This document shows, one piece after another, positions 8,896 to 15,734 of a stretch of DNA of 47,036 nt. The DNA is from Candidatus Iainarchaeum sp. GTDB taxonomy: Archaea; Iainarchaeota; Iainarchaeia; Iainarchaeales; JAFCCW01. The notes beneath the pieces are model-generated. The model was given only the letters and a program-made list of their open reading frames with translations. It was not told the origin of the DNA and searched no databases. The stretch lies in contig JAFCCW010000008.1 of NCBI GenBank assembly GCA_017609985.1, positions 1 through 47,036 on the forward strand, written 5' to 3'. The translations under genes were made by a program, and so were the position numbers. Position 1 is the first letter of the stretch. The number at the start of each line of letters is the position of its first letter.

Positions 8896-9666
8896 ATGCA
8901 TTCTTCTTTTTTTGAATTAAAGGGAACAAGTGTCAAGGTTTTGTCTGAAGGTAAAAAATTCTGTGAAGCAGGAATTGATGAATTCATCAAACAAAGAAAT
9001 ATTCTTGAAGAATTTGTTTCTGTTCACCCTCTCTTTGCAGAATCTCTTCTCCCTGTTACCCAGTCATCCGGGGCTCCTGAGTCTGCAAAGCGAATGCACT
9101 CTGCTTCTGTTTTAGCGGGAGTCGGGCCAATGGCTGCTGTTGCTGGAACAATTGCTCAGATTGTTGCTGAGAAAATGGTTTCTCTTGGGGCAGAGACAGC
9201 AATAGTTGACAACGGAGGAGATGTTTTTGCAGTTTCCAAAAAATCAGTTAATACAGGAATTTTTTCTGGTTTCTCTGAAAAAAGTTATTCTTTGGAATTG
9301 CCTGTTTCCTTGCTTCCGAGTTCAATCTGTTCTTCGTCCTCCTGTTTTGGACATTCTTTCTCTTTTGGAAATTGCAGTCTTGCGACTGTTCTTGCCAGCA
9401 ATGCTTCTGTGGCAGATGCTTTTGCTACTGGATTATGTAACAAAATTTGTTCGGAGTCTGACATCAGCAAGTCTCTTGAATGGGCTTGCTCTTTCCCTGA
9501 AGTCACGGGTGCAATAGTTGTTTTTGAAAAAAAGCTTTTTACTCAGGGGAATGTTCCAAAAATAAGTTCTTCCAATTCCAAATTAGTTGCTTCAAAGATT
9601 ACAAAACCAAGCTATTCTGATTGGAATATTTCTTTCAACCCCAATTACTATTTAACCTTTTGCTGA
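8896..9666 (+). CDS. UPF0280/COG2122 ApbE-like protein of homocysteine synthesis
   Basis: The protein has 256 residues from the ATG at 8896, just after the TAA of the NIL-ferredoxin gene, with GGTGAG as a possible ribosome-binding site. The track start at 8713 runs through the upstream gene in another frame. Motifs GVGPMAAVAGTIAQIVAE and VDNGGDVF identify COG2122, distantly related to the FMN transferase ApbE. In M. acetivorans a COG2122 protein is required for growth by the DUF39 homocysteine route, possibly for sulfide or flavin handling; its chemistry is unresolved. Conserved Ser/Cys-rich segments (SSICSSSSCFGHSFSFG, CNKICSES) are visible in the second half. Its place directly after DUF39 and NIL-Fd supports the same pathway. 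Confidence 0.9.
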   Translation: MHSSFFELKGTSVKVLSEGKKFCEAGIDEFIKQRNILEEFVSVHPLFAESLLPVTQSSGAPESAKRMHSASVLAGVGPMAAVAGTIAQIVAEKMVSLGAETAIVDNGGDVFAVSKKSVNTGIFSGFSEKSYSLELPVSLLPSSICSSSSCFGHSFSFGNCSLATVLASNASVADAFATGLCNKICSESDISKSLEWACSFPEVTGAIVVFEKKLFTQGNVPKISSSNSKLVASKITKPSYSDWNISFNPNYYLTFC

Positions 9667-9691
9667 AACAATTTTCTAGAATATCAGAAAC

Positions 9692-9702
9692 TATCTGAAT
9701 AT
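9692..9702 (+). promoter_or_regulatory. Motif TATCTGAATAT upstream of metK
   Basis: This is an exact 11-base match to 7249-7259 in the DUF39/regulator promoter. Here it is also the right arm of an imperfect inverted repeat (ATATCAGA-aacta-TCTGAATAT). It lies about 30 nt upstream of the metK TATA box. Confidence 0.45.
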
Positions 9703-9729
9703 ATTTCAAAAAAACAAATCTAAAAACAA

Positions 9730-9739
9730 TTTAAAAATT
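9730..9739 (+). promoter_or_regulatory. metK TATA box and A-rich leader
   Basis: TTTAAAAATT predicts transcription from about 9756, leaving a leader of roughly 35-40 nt built of A-rich repeats (AAAACGAAAAC twice) and ending in AAGGAG (9782-9787), 7 nt before the ATG at 9795. This is an unusually complete Shine-Dalgarno for this window, where many mRNAs look leaderless. No SAM riboswitch fold was recognised. Confidence 0.5.
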
Positions 9740-9794
9740 AAAACTAAAAATAAAACGAAAACAAAAACGAAAACAAAAACTAAGGAGTGGTTCG

Positions 9795-11000
9795 ATGAAA
9801 AAAGGAAAATTCTTTTTTACTTCTGAGAGTGTTACTGCAGGTCATCCAGATAAGGTTTGTGACCAGATTAGTGATGCTGTTCTAGATGCAATATATGCAA
9901 AAGACCCAGAGGCAAGGGTTGCAGTAGAGTGTCTCACAAAAACAGGATTTGTTGTTGTTGCCGGAGAGGTAACCACTAACACTTATGTGGATATCCAGAA
10001 AGTTGCAAGGGACACAATCCGGGAAATAGGCTATGATGATCCTTCTTATGGATTTGACTGTGATGGCTGCGGTGTTCTTGTTTCAATTTCTGAGCAGAGC
10101 CCTGATATATCTCAAGGGGTTACTGAATCAGAAGAGCACGAGCAGGGAGCTGGAGATCAGGGAATGATGTTTGGTTATGCAACCAATGAAACCCCAGAAC
10201 TTATGCCTTTGCCGATGGTTTTAGCGCACAAGCTCACAAAGAAACTTTCTGATGTGCGAAGTTCCAAAGAGCTTTCATATCTTAGGCCTGATGGAAAAAG
10301 CCAGGTAACTGTTGAGTATGACAGCGGAAAACCTGTGAGAGTTGAAACTGTTGTAATTGCTGCACAGCATTCTGAGGCTGTGACTCTTGAGAAACTCAGA
10401 GAAGACATCATGGAAAAAGTAATAATGCCTGTCTGCAAGGACTTGGTTGATGAGAACACAAAGTATCACATCAACGGAACAGGAAAGTTTGTTTTAGGCG
10501 GTCCTGTTGCTGATGCTGGAGTAACTGGCAGAAAAATAATTGCTGACACCTATGGTGGGCACGGAGCTCATGGTGGAGGGGCTTTCTCTGGAAAAGACCC
10601 AAGCAAGGTTGACAGATCAGGAGCTTACGCAGCACGCTATATTGCAAAAAACATTGTTGCTGCTGGTCTGGCTGACAAGTGCGAGGTTCAGCTTGCATAT
10701 GTAATCGGAGTCGCAGACCCGGTTTCTGTTCTGGTTCGAACATTTGGCACAAACAATGTTCCGGAGGAAAAAATAGAGGGGCTCGTGAAAAAACACTTTC
10801 CTCTCAAGCCTGCTGAAATAATAAAACATCTTGACTTGAGAAGACCAATCTACAGAAAGACTGCGGCTTATGGTCACTTTGGAAGAGATGACCCAGACTT
10901 TACCTGGGAAAAGACTGACAAGGCTGATGTTCTTAAGTTAGAAGCAGGCCAGACAGAAGAGTCTAAAAAAGAGGGAACAGAAGTTCCTCTTGATGGCTAG
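9795..11000 (+). CDS. metK: S-adenosylmethionine synthetase, bacterial type
   Basis: The protein has 401 residues and makes SAM from methionine and ATP. All bacterial/eukaryotic MAT landmarks are present: [17 protein letters not shown] (ATP/Mg), [27 protein letters not shown], the glycine-rich [18 protein letters not shown] and [16 protein letters not shown]. It is slightly longer than the usual about 385 residues because of an acidic C-terminal tail. Most archaea instead carry the divergent archaeal MAT (COG1812), so a bacterial-type enzyme suggests lateral acquisition or an old replacement. It follows the homocysteine operon by 128 bp and has its own promoter, which shares a motif with that of the operon. 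Together they would supply homocysteine, methionine and SAM. Confidence 0.95.
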   Translation: MKKGKFFFTSESVTAGHPDKVCDQISDAVLDAIYAKDPEARVAVECLTKTGFVVVAGEVTTNTYVDIQKVARDTIREIGYDDPSYGFDCDGCGVLVSISEQSPDISQGVTESEEHEQGAGDQGMMFGYATNETPELMPLPMVLAHKLTKKLSDVRSSKELSYLRPDGKSQVTVEYDSGKPVRVETVVIAAQHSEAVTLEKLREDIMEKVIMPVCKDLVDENTKYHINGTGKFVLGGPVADAGVTGRKIIADTYGGHGAHGGGAFSGKDPSKVDRSGAYAARYIAKNIVAAGLADKCEVQLAYVIGVADPVSVLVRTFGTNNVPEEKIEGLVKKHFPLKPAEIIKHLDLRRPIYRKTAAYGHFGRDDPDFTWEKTDKADVLKLEAGQTEESKKEGTEVPLDG

Positions 11001-11019
11001 CAATTTAGCAATAAATTCA

Positions 11020-11057
11020 GGCAAGGGATTGAACCAAAAACATTAATATCCCTTGCC
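11020..11057 (+). promoter_or_regulatory. Perfect 10-bp inverted repeat spanning the TATA box before the PHP gene
   Basis: GGCAAGGGAT and ATCCCTTGCC are exact reverse complements separated by 18 nt. The loop and right arm contain the TATA-like CATTAATAT (11041-11049), centred 26 nt before the ATG at 11072. It could be an operator, a metK 3' hairpin (T-rich sequence follows), or both. Confidence 0.55.
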
Positions 11058-11071
11058 ATCTTATTCTTTTT

Positions 11072-11743
11072 ATGAAACTTGATCTTCACGTTCACTCTGT
11101 TTACTCGGGCCACGCGCTTGGTTCAGGAAAGCAAATAATAAAAGCAGCTTCTGACAAGGGAATAGGTTTTGCAATCACTGACCATGACTGTTGCAAGGCG
11201 TGGAAGAGCTTTTCAGCAGAGGCAAAAAAGCAGTCTGTTCCATTAGTTCTTGGAGAAGAAATAAAGGTTTTTAGATGCGGTGACCTTGTCGGAGAACTAA
11301 TTGGTTTGTTCATGAACGAGCCTGTTCAGCCTGGTGAGATTTATGAAGTAATTGATTGCCTTAGAAAGCAGGATGCATTAATCTCTATTGCTCATCCTTT
11401 TGATATATTGCGGGCTCCGCTTTTAACAGGGTTTAGGCTAAAAAAAGAAATTCTTGGTTTAGTTGATGCAGTTGAGGTTTTTAATGGAAGAAGTTGGCTT
11501 TCAAGATTTAACAAGCAGGCTCAAGAGTTCGCAGGAAAGAATTCAAAGCCTTTTACTGCTGGAAGCGATGCTCATTTTCCAAGCGAGGTTGGAAATGCTG
11601 GTCTGGAACTTGATTGTTCTTCTCTTGAAAAGGCAAGAAAGCTTATAAAGAATGGAAACGCAAAAGTGTTTGGCAAGCGAACTCCAATCACAACCCATTT
11701 CAAGGTTCAGCTAGTAAAAGCTGGTTTACTAAAACAGGAATAA
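11072..11743 (+). CDS. PHP-domain metal-dependent phosphoesterase
   Basis: The protein has 223 residues with the full set of PHP metal ligands in order: HVHS near the N-terminus (LDLHVHSVYSGHA), TDHD (FAITDHDCC), LGEEIKV, a central H in SIAHPFD, and the C-terminal GSDAHFPSEVG. The family includes histidinol phosphatase, polymerase exonuclease domains and the nucleoside 3',5'-bisphosphate phosphatase YciV/TrpH; stand-alone archaeal members are mostly uncharacterised phosphoesterases. A leaderless start at 11072 fits the TATA box in the upstream inverted repeat. The stop is immediately followed by the start of the CDP-alcohol transferase, so the two are probably cotranscribed. The exact substrate cannot be read from the sequence. 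Confidence 0.88.
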   Translation: MKLDLHVHSVYSGHALGSGKQIIKAASDKGIGFAITDHDCCKAWKSFSAEAKKQSVPLVLGEEIKVFRCGDLVGELIGLFMNEPVQPGEIYEVIDCLRKQDALISIAHPFDILRAPLLTGFRLKKEILGLVDAVEVFNGRSWLSRFNKQAQEFAGKNSKPFTAGSDAHFPSEVGNAGLELDCSSLEKARKLIKNGNAKVFGKRTPITTHFKVQLVKAGLLKQE

Positions 11744-12436
11744 TTGGAAAAGATTGACAATATGCAAGTGCAGGTGTTTGATTTGATTGGCCAGTTAAGA
11801 GAAAAAGTAAGCAATTTATTTGCTATTCCCGCAAAACCTTTTGCTGTTCTCGGAATTCATCCGAATATTGTTTCTTTAATGGCTATTCCTTTTTCTCTTG
11901 TCTCTGCTTTCTTTATTTTTTCAGGGGAATTTCCTCTTGCGCTTTTGTTTGCTGTTCTTGCTGTTTCAATGGACCTGCTTGATGGCGCAGTTGCGAGGCT
12001 GATTAACAAGAGCTCTTTGTTTGGAAATTATTTTGAAACAATGATTGACAAGTATGTTGAGTTTATTCTTTTTGGAGGGTGTGCTCTTCTTTATCCCCTT
12101 CCTGCATTTCTTGCTTTTGGATTTTCCTTGATTGAAAGTTATGCAAAGCCAAGAGTTGCTCTTGTAATAATTACTGACAACAGGGACTGGCCAGCAATAG
12201 GAGAGCATGGTGACAGGCTATTGATTCTTCTTGCAGGAATTGCTTTGTCTTTTTTCCAGCTTTCTTTTTTCGGATTTTCAGTTCTGGAGATAGCGCTTTA
12301 TCTTATTGCAGCACTTACTTTGGTTGGCGGAGTGCAGAGAATGTTTTTTGCAAAAAATCTTATTGATGAAGCAGCAAAAAACGGAAATATTCTTCCTTAT
12401 CTAGAAAAATCTGCTTCTGGAAGAGACCAAAAATAG
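11744..12436 (+). CDS. CDP-alcohol phosphatidyltransferase family membrane enzyme
   Basis: The protein has about 230 residues if it starts at TTG 11744, next to the PHP stop, or 224 if at ATG 11762; the choice is uncertain. It has about six hydrophobic segments and the family signature DLLDGAVARLINK followed by GNYFETMIDK, the CDP-alcohol phosphotransferase motif DxxDGxxAR...GxxxDxxxD. The third Asp is replaced by Glu (G-NYF-E-TMI-D), a change in a metal-binding/catalytic position worth noting. Family members make phospholipid headgroups such as archaetidylinositol phosphate or archaetidylglycerol phosphate at the membrane. The particular alcohol cannot be assigned. A second signature-like stretch, DNRDWPAIGEHGDR, lies in a later loop. 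Confidence 0.85.
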   Translation: MEKIDNMQVQVFDLIGQLREKVSNLFAIPAKPFAVLGIHPNIVSLMAIPFSLVSAFFIFSGEFPLALLFAVLAVSMDLLDGAVARLINKSSLFGNYFETMIDKYVEFILFGGCALLYPLPAFLAFGFSLIESYAKPRVALVIITDNRDWPAIGEHGDRLLILLAGIALSFFQLSFFGFSVLEIALYLIAALTLVGGVQRMFFAKNLIDEAAKNGNILPYLEKSASGRDQK

Positions 12437-12492
12437 CTATGTGTAAAAAATATTTATTTCTAAAAAATACTTGTTTGTAAAAAATAGCTGTC

Positions 12493-14040
12493 CTAATTGT
12501 TTGTGTAAACAAATGCTTTGCTTCCGTTGCTTGAAGCAAAAACTCTGTTGAAGCCTTCGCAAGAAAATTCGTTTCTGCTGAATACAATTTCTGCTCCCTG
12601 TGATTCAGCAAATTTTTTCTTTGACTCACAGTCTGAATTAAAAAAGTTTACAATTTCTTCTTCCAGTTCTGGATTTAACCAGAGGTGAGCCCGCGAAACA
12701 CTAAGCACTTTTCTGTTAGAAAGATAAGATGCCATTCTTGAATGCCATGGCAGTGAAATTATTTTCTCTGTTGCTTCAGTATTTTTTTCAATCCATTCAA
12801 AAGCTCCTAAATCACTTAGTTCGAGCGTGTGGGAAAGTTTTTGTCCATCGTCTGGAGTAAATGGTTGCCAGCTTACATTGAATGCAAGAAATACTGCAAT
12901 TGCCACAAGCACAAGCCTCTTAATAGTTCTGTCGTCTTTCACAAGATTGTTTTTCATGACCATTTGGAATAGATAAAATATTCCAATTCCTGCAAGCATC
13001 AGCATCACAAGATTTAGTGTCATGAACAATCGCAGAAACGGTGAAAAGAAACTTATCTTTGCAGAGTAATGTGACAGCAGGGACGGTAGTAAGGCTATTA
13101 TAAAAATTGGCAGGATTTTCATTTTTCTGTCGAATTCAATTCCATTAAATGTTTTTCCGCCAAGGCTTAGGAAATATAAAACAAGAACTGCAACTATTCC
13201 TATCGCGCTTGCTGAAAACAAAAAGCTTCCAAGAAAACTAGCGATTTGAAAGTCTGGTTGATTTTCATTCATTGGTTCCCAGACTATTTTTTCCATAATG
13301 CTTGCAATTATTTCATTTGTTCCCTGTCCGTCTTCTATTCCAATGAACGAGCTGAATGCAAACATGAGGACTGCGAGAAGAACTATTGCTGGCGCAATAA
13401 CTGCAAGATTTTTCTTTAGTGAACTGGGACTCAACAGCAGGTATAATCCAAAAACTAGAATAAGAACAATTGTGAATGCTGGGTGCACGATTGTAGTAAA
13501 CACAAAGCTCAGGCCAAGCACCGGCCAGAATTTTTTATTTTCAAGCGCTTTGAGAAACAGGAACAGATTAATTGGTGTCAGAGCTGTTGCAAGAGCCATG
13601 GGCACAAGAAATTGGGGCCCGAGCAAAGCAATGTTTGTTCTCATTGAAAGCACAATCATTGCAGTTATTAGTCCAGCGATTCTGCTTTTCAAAAAATACC
13701 TGGTAAGCACAAAAACAGTTAGCCCAAGCAGGAATGTAAACAATGCTGGCAAAATTGCTGCAAGCTGTATTTCTTCCAGTCCGCTAAAAATTGAAAGTTC
13801 TGCTAGAAGAACATTGAATCCAAATTCATAGTTTTGGCTGAATGGAAAAATTGTTGGATTTTCTTGGTATGGGTTGCTGAATTCAATTCCTCCAGTATCT
13901 TTCATTTGTTTGGATATTGAAATATGGTCCCAGGTGTCGCTGTGGTATGGTGCAGGATATTCAAAGTAGATGAATCCGCTTGTCAGGACAGCCGCGACAA
14001 ATAATGTTATTACAATGATTGCTGGATTTCGAACAGACAT
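12493..14040 (-). CDS. Polytopic GT-C-like membrane protein, probable glycosyltransferase
   Basis: The protein has 515 residues with about 11-12 hydrophobic segments and a soluble C-terminal domain of around 120 residues. The first exoplasmic loop carries an acidic motif (HSDTWDHISISKQM), the position of the catalytic Asp in GT-C lipid-phosphosugar transferases. The C-terminal piece (FEWIEKNTEATEKIISLPW...YLSNRKVLSVSR) resembles the soluble tails of archaeal GT39/oligosaccharyltransferase-like proteins. It is likely to use a lipid-linked sugar on the outer membrane face, but no specific family can be stated. Minus-strand TTTTAAATC centred 26 nt upstream predicts a leaderless ATG at 14040. The gene is convergent with the CDP-alcohol transferase. 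Confidence 0.6.
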   Translation of the reverse strand: MSVRNPAIIVITLFVAAVLTSGFIYFEYPAPYHSDTWDHISISKQMKDTGGIEFSNPYQENPTIFPFSQNYEFGFNVLLAELSIFSGLEEIQLAAILPALFTFLLGLTVFVLTRYFLKSRIAGLITAMIVLSMRTNIALLGPQFLVPMALATALTPINLFLFLKALENKKFWPVLGLSFVFTTIVHPAFTIVLILVFGLYLLLSPSSLKKNLAVIAPAIVLLAVLMFAFSSFIGIEDGQGTNEIIASIMEKIVWEPMNENQPDFQIASFLGSFLFSASAIGIVAVLVLYFLSLGGKTFNGIEFDRKMKILPIFIIALLPSLLSHYSAKISFFSPFLRLFMTLNLVMLMLAGIGIFYLFQMVMKNNLVKDDRTIKRLVLVAIAVFLAFNVSWQPFTPDDGQKLSHTLELSDLGAFEWIEKNTEATEKIISLPWHSRMASYLSNRKVLSVSRAHLWLNPELEEEIVNFFNSDCESKKKFAESQGAEIVFSRNEFSCEGFNRVFASSNGSKAFVYTNN

Positions 14041-14061
14041 TGCATATTATTTAGTTTAACT

Positions 14062-14072
14062 GATTTAAAATG
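14062..14072 (-). promoter_or_regulatory. TATA box for the GT-C-like gene
   Basis: Minus-strand CATTTTAAATC is centred 26 nt before the ATG at 14040. The same TTTAAA core read on the plus strand could also serve the divergent gene at 14129, which additionally has TTTTTAAATTTT at 14088-14099 and the ribosome-binding site AGGTGG. Confidence 0.5.
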
Positions 14073-14128
14073 CTTTCCAAAACCAGCTTTTTTAAATTTT
14101 TTCAAGCAAGAATTAATCAGGTGGTTTA

Positions 14129-14452
14129 ATGATTAGTTTTGACGATTTCAAGAAAACAGAACTGAAGGTTGCTGATGTGCTTGAAGTAAGTGAGGTTGAA
14201 GGAAAAGACAAACTTTTTCTCATAAAAATAAACCTTGGAAGTGAGGAAAGGCAGATTGTAGCAGGCTTGAGACAGTTTTATTCAAAGGAAGAACTCGAGG
14301 GAAAAAAAATAATTGTTGTTTCCAATCTTGAACCTGCAAACATAGGTGGAATAAAAAGCGAGGCAATGCTTTTAGCTGTAAAAAATGAGTCAGGAGAATA
14401 CAAGGTTCTTGAAGCTCCCGAGGGAAGTCCAGCTGGCGCAATGCTTGAATGA
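14129..14452 (+). CDS. EMAP-II/CsaA-type tRNA-binding protein, MetG beta-like
   Basis: The protein has 107 residues and is one OB-fold tRNA-binding domain (PF01588): FKKTELKVADVLEVSEVEG, RQIVAGLRQFYSKEELEGKKIIVV, NLEPANIGGIKSEAMLLA. This is the domain fused to the C-terminus of many methionyl-tRNA synthetases and present as a separate beta subunit in archaea. It probably binds tRNA and may pair with an unlinked MetG; a CsaA-like chaperone role is the alternative. AGGTGG, 5 nt before the ATG, is a good ribosome-binding site. Proximity to SAM/methionine genes may be coincidental. Confidence 0.88.
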   Translation: MISFDDFKKTELKVADVLEVSEVEGKDKLFLIKINLGSEERQIVAGLRQFYSKEELEGKKIIVVSNLEPANIGGIKSEAMLLAVKNESGEYKVLEAPEGSPAGAMLE

Positions 14453-14509
14453 TTGTGCTAAAGATTTGTGGTCTTATTCAAAGCAAAGAGAATTTAAAGC
14501 AAGGCAAAT

Positions 14510-15658
14510 TCAAAGCAGTGAGAGAACAAACGGAATCGCAATAACAGTTCCTATTGCTGAACCAAGATTTGCAAAAGCAGTCACAAGAATAATCCTTGTA
14601 ACCCTGTTCTTGTAAAAGTCTCCAACAGAACCAATCTTGTCAAGTGTTTCAAAGTCTTTTACTTTTGGTGGATTAATCTTTGTTTCAACCATTCCTGCAA
14701 ACCAGCCTGCTGCCAGAGCAGGGTGAAGTGATGTGAGCGGTGCTGCAAGAAAAGCAGCAATTATTGAGAAAGGGTGGGCAAGAGCAAGCAAGGCACCCAA
14801 TGCGCTTAGCAATCCATTAATCAAAATCCATAACCCAATAACTGAAGCAGTTGCTTCAATTCCCTTTGTGGAAAAAGTCCAGATTAATACTGCTGCAAGA
14901 AAAACCGGGACCAAGAGCATTGCATACTGCATTATTCCTTTTTTTTGAGAAATTTCCTCCAAACAGGAGACATCTATTTTTTTGCCAAGTTTTTCTTTCA
15001 CTCCTTTAAGATGTCCGGCTCCAATAATTGCAACAACTTTTTTTCCCTTCATTTTGTTTATTTTGCTTGCAATATACTCATCCCGCTCATCCACTAGCAC
15101 TTTTTTAATTCCTGGCAACTCTTTTCCAAGCTCGTTCATTAATTCGCTCATGACATCTGCTTGTTTGAGTTCTTCAATTTTTTCTTCTGAAATTTCTTCC
15201 CCTTCACTAAAAATCCCTGTTATTAGCGAGTAAAAGAATTTTGCTTTTTCTCCAAGGCTCATTCCAGCAAAAGCTCTCTTCAATGTAATCTTTACGTTTC
15301 TGTCAAGCATGCTTACAGGAATATTTTTTTCTTCCGCTGTCTTTATTGCCTGTAGCATTTCTTCCCCTGGCTTTGTTCCAATTTTTTCCCCCCATTTCTT
15401 TTGCATATTTGAAAGAAGCAGGTTTAAGAGAAAATGATGAGTTTTTCCCTGTTTGAGAATGGAAAAAATACTTGTTTCCTTCCATTTTTTTTCATGCTTT
15501 AACTGCAGGTATCTCTCTTTGTCAAGTTCTACTCCGACAGAATCAGGATTTTCTTTTTCAATAATTTTCTTCACAAGTTCAGCACTCTGCTTAGAAATAT
15601 GGGCGGTTCCGACAAGAAAAATTGTTTTTTCTCCAATCTTAATTTTTTCCACTGGCAA
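14510..15658 (-). CDS. TraB/PrgY (GumN-type) family membrane protein
   Basis: The protein has 382 residues from a TTG at 15658, supported by CAGGTG seven nt upstream and the usual family opening. The N-terminal half is a soluble TraB domain with GTAHISKQSAELVKKII, GVELDKERY and the late GAGHLKGV, the conserved His/Glu residues of the TIKI/GumN/EreA-like fold suspected to be a metallohydrolase. The C-terminal half has four or so membrane helices ending in NRVTRIILVTAFANLGSAIGT. Archaeal and PrgY members share this layout; PrgY inhibits pheromone activity in enterococci, while the archaeal role is unknown. The gene is divergent from the giant surface protein and shares a promoter core with it. 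Confidence 0.9.
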   Translation of the reverse strand: MPVEKIKIGEKTIFLVGTAHISKQSAELVKKIIEKENPDSVGVELDKERYLQLKHEKKWKETSIFSILKQGKTHHFLLNLLLSNMQKKWGEKIGTKPGEEMLQAIKTAEEKNIPVSMLDRNVKITLKRAFAGMSLGEKAKFFYSLITGIFSEGEEISEEKIEELKQADVMSELMNELGKELPGIKKVLVDERDEYIASKINKMKGKKVVAIIGAGHLKGVKEKLGKKIDVSCLEEISQKKGIMQYAMLLVPVFLAAVLIWTFSTKGIEATASVIGLWILINGLLSALGALLALAHPFSIIAAFLAAPLTSLHPALAAGWFAGMVETKINPPKVKDFETLDKIGSVGDFYKNRVTRIILVTAFANLGSAIGTVIAIPFVLSLL

Positions 15659-15692
15659 CAGAACACCTGATAAAAAAAAGAAAAAGCAAAAC

Positions 15693-15702
15693 TATTATAT
15701 AT
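15693..15702. promoter_or_regulatory. Shared bidirectional TATA element, TraB and giant surface gene
   Basis: TATTATATAT reads as ATATATAATA on the other strand. Its centre is about 26 nt plus a short leader from both starts: the TraB TTG at 15658 and the surface-protein ATG at 15735. No other TATA candidate is seen in this gap, so one element may drive both genes. Confidence 0.55.
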
Positions 15703-15734
15703 GGAAAGCTATTATTATTCTAGGAAGTGCAGTT

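Noticed and set aside
9667-9794. Possible SAM riboswitch before metK
   Set aside because: The leader is A-rich and low in complexity, with no stable stems resembling any SAM riboswitch class; the TATA box leaves only about 35 nt of leader.
12437-12492. Three TAAAAAATA copies and a repeated AAAAATAGCT between convergent genes
   Set aside because: Short AT-rich sequence consistent with terminator-type intergenic DNA; not strong enough for a functional claim.
15453-15734. Track N-terminus of the 2170-aa ORF
   Set aside because: It is antisense to the well-supported TraB gene; the signal peptide and TATA box fit the ATG at 15735.
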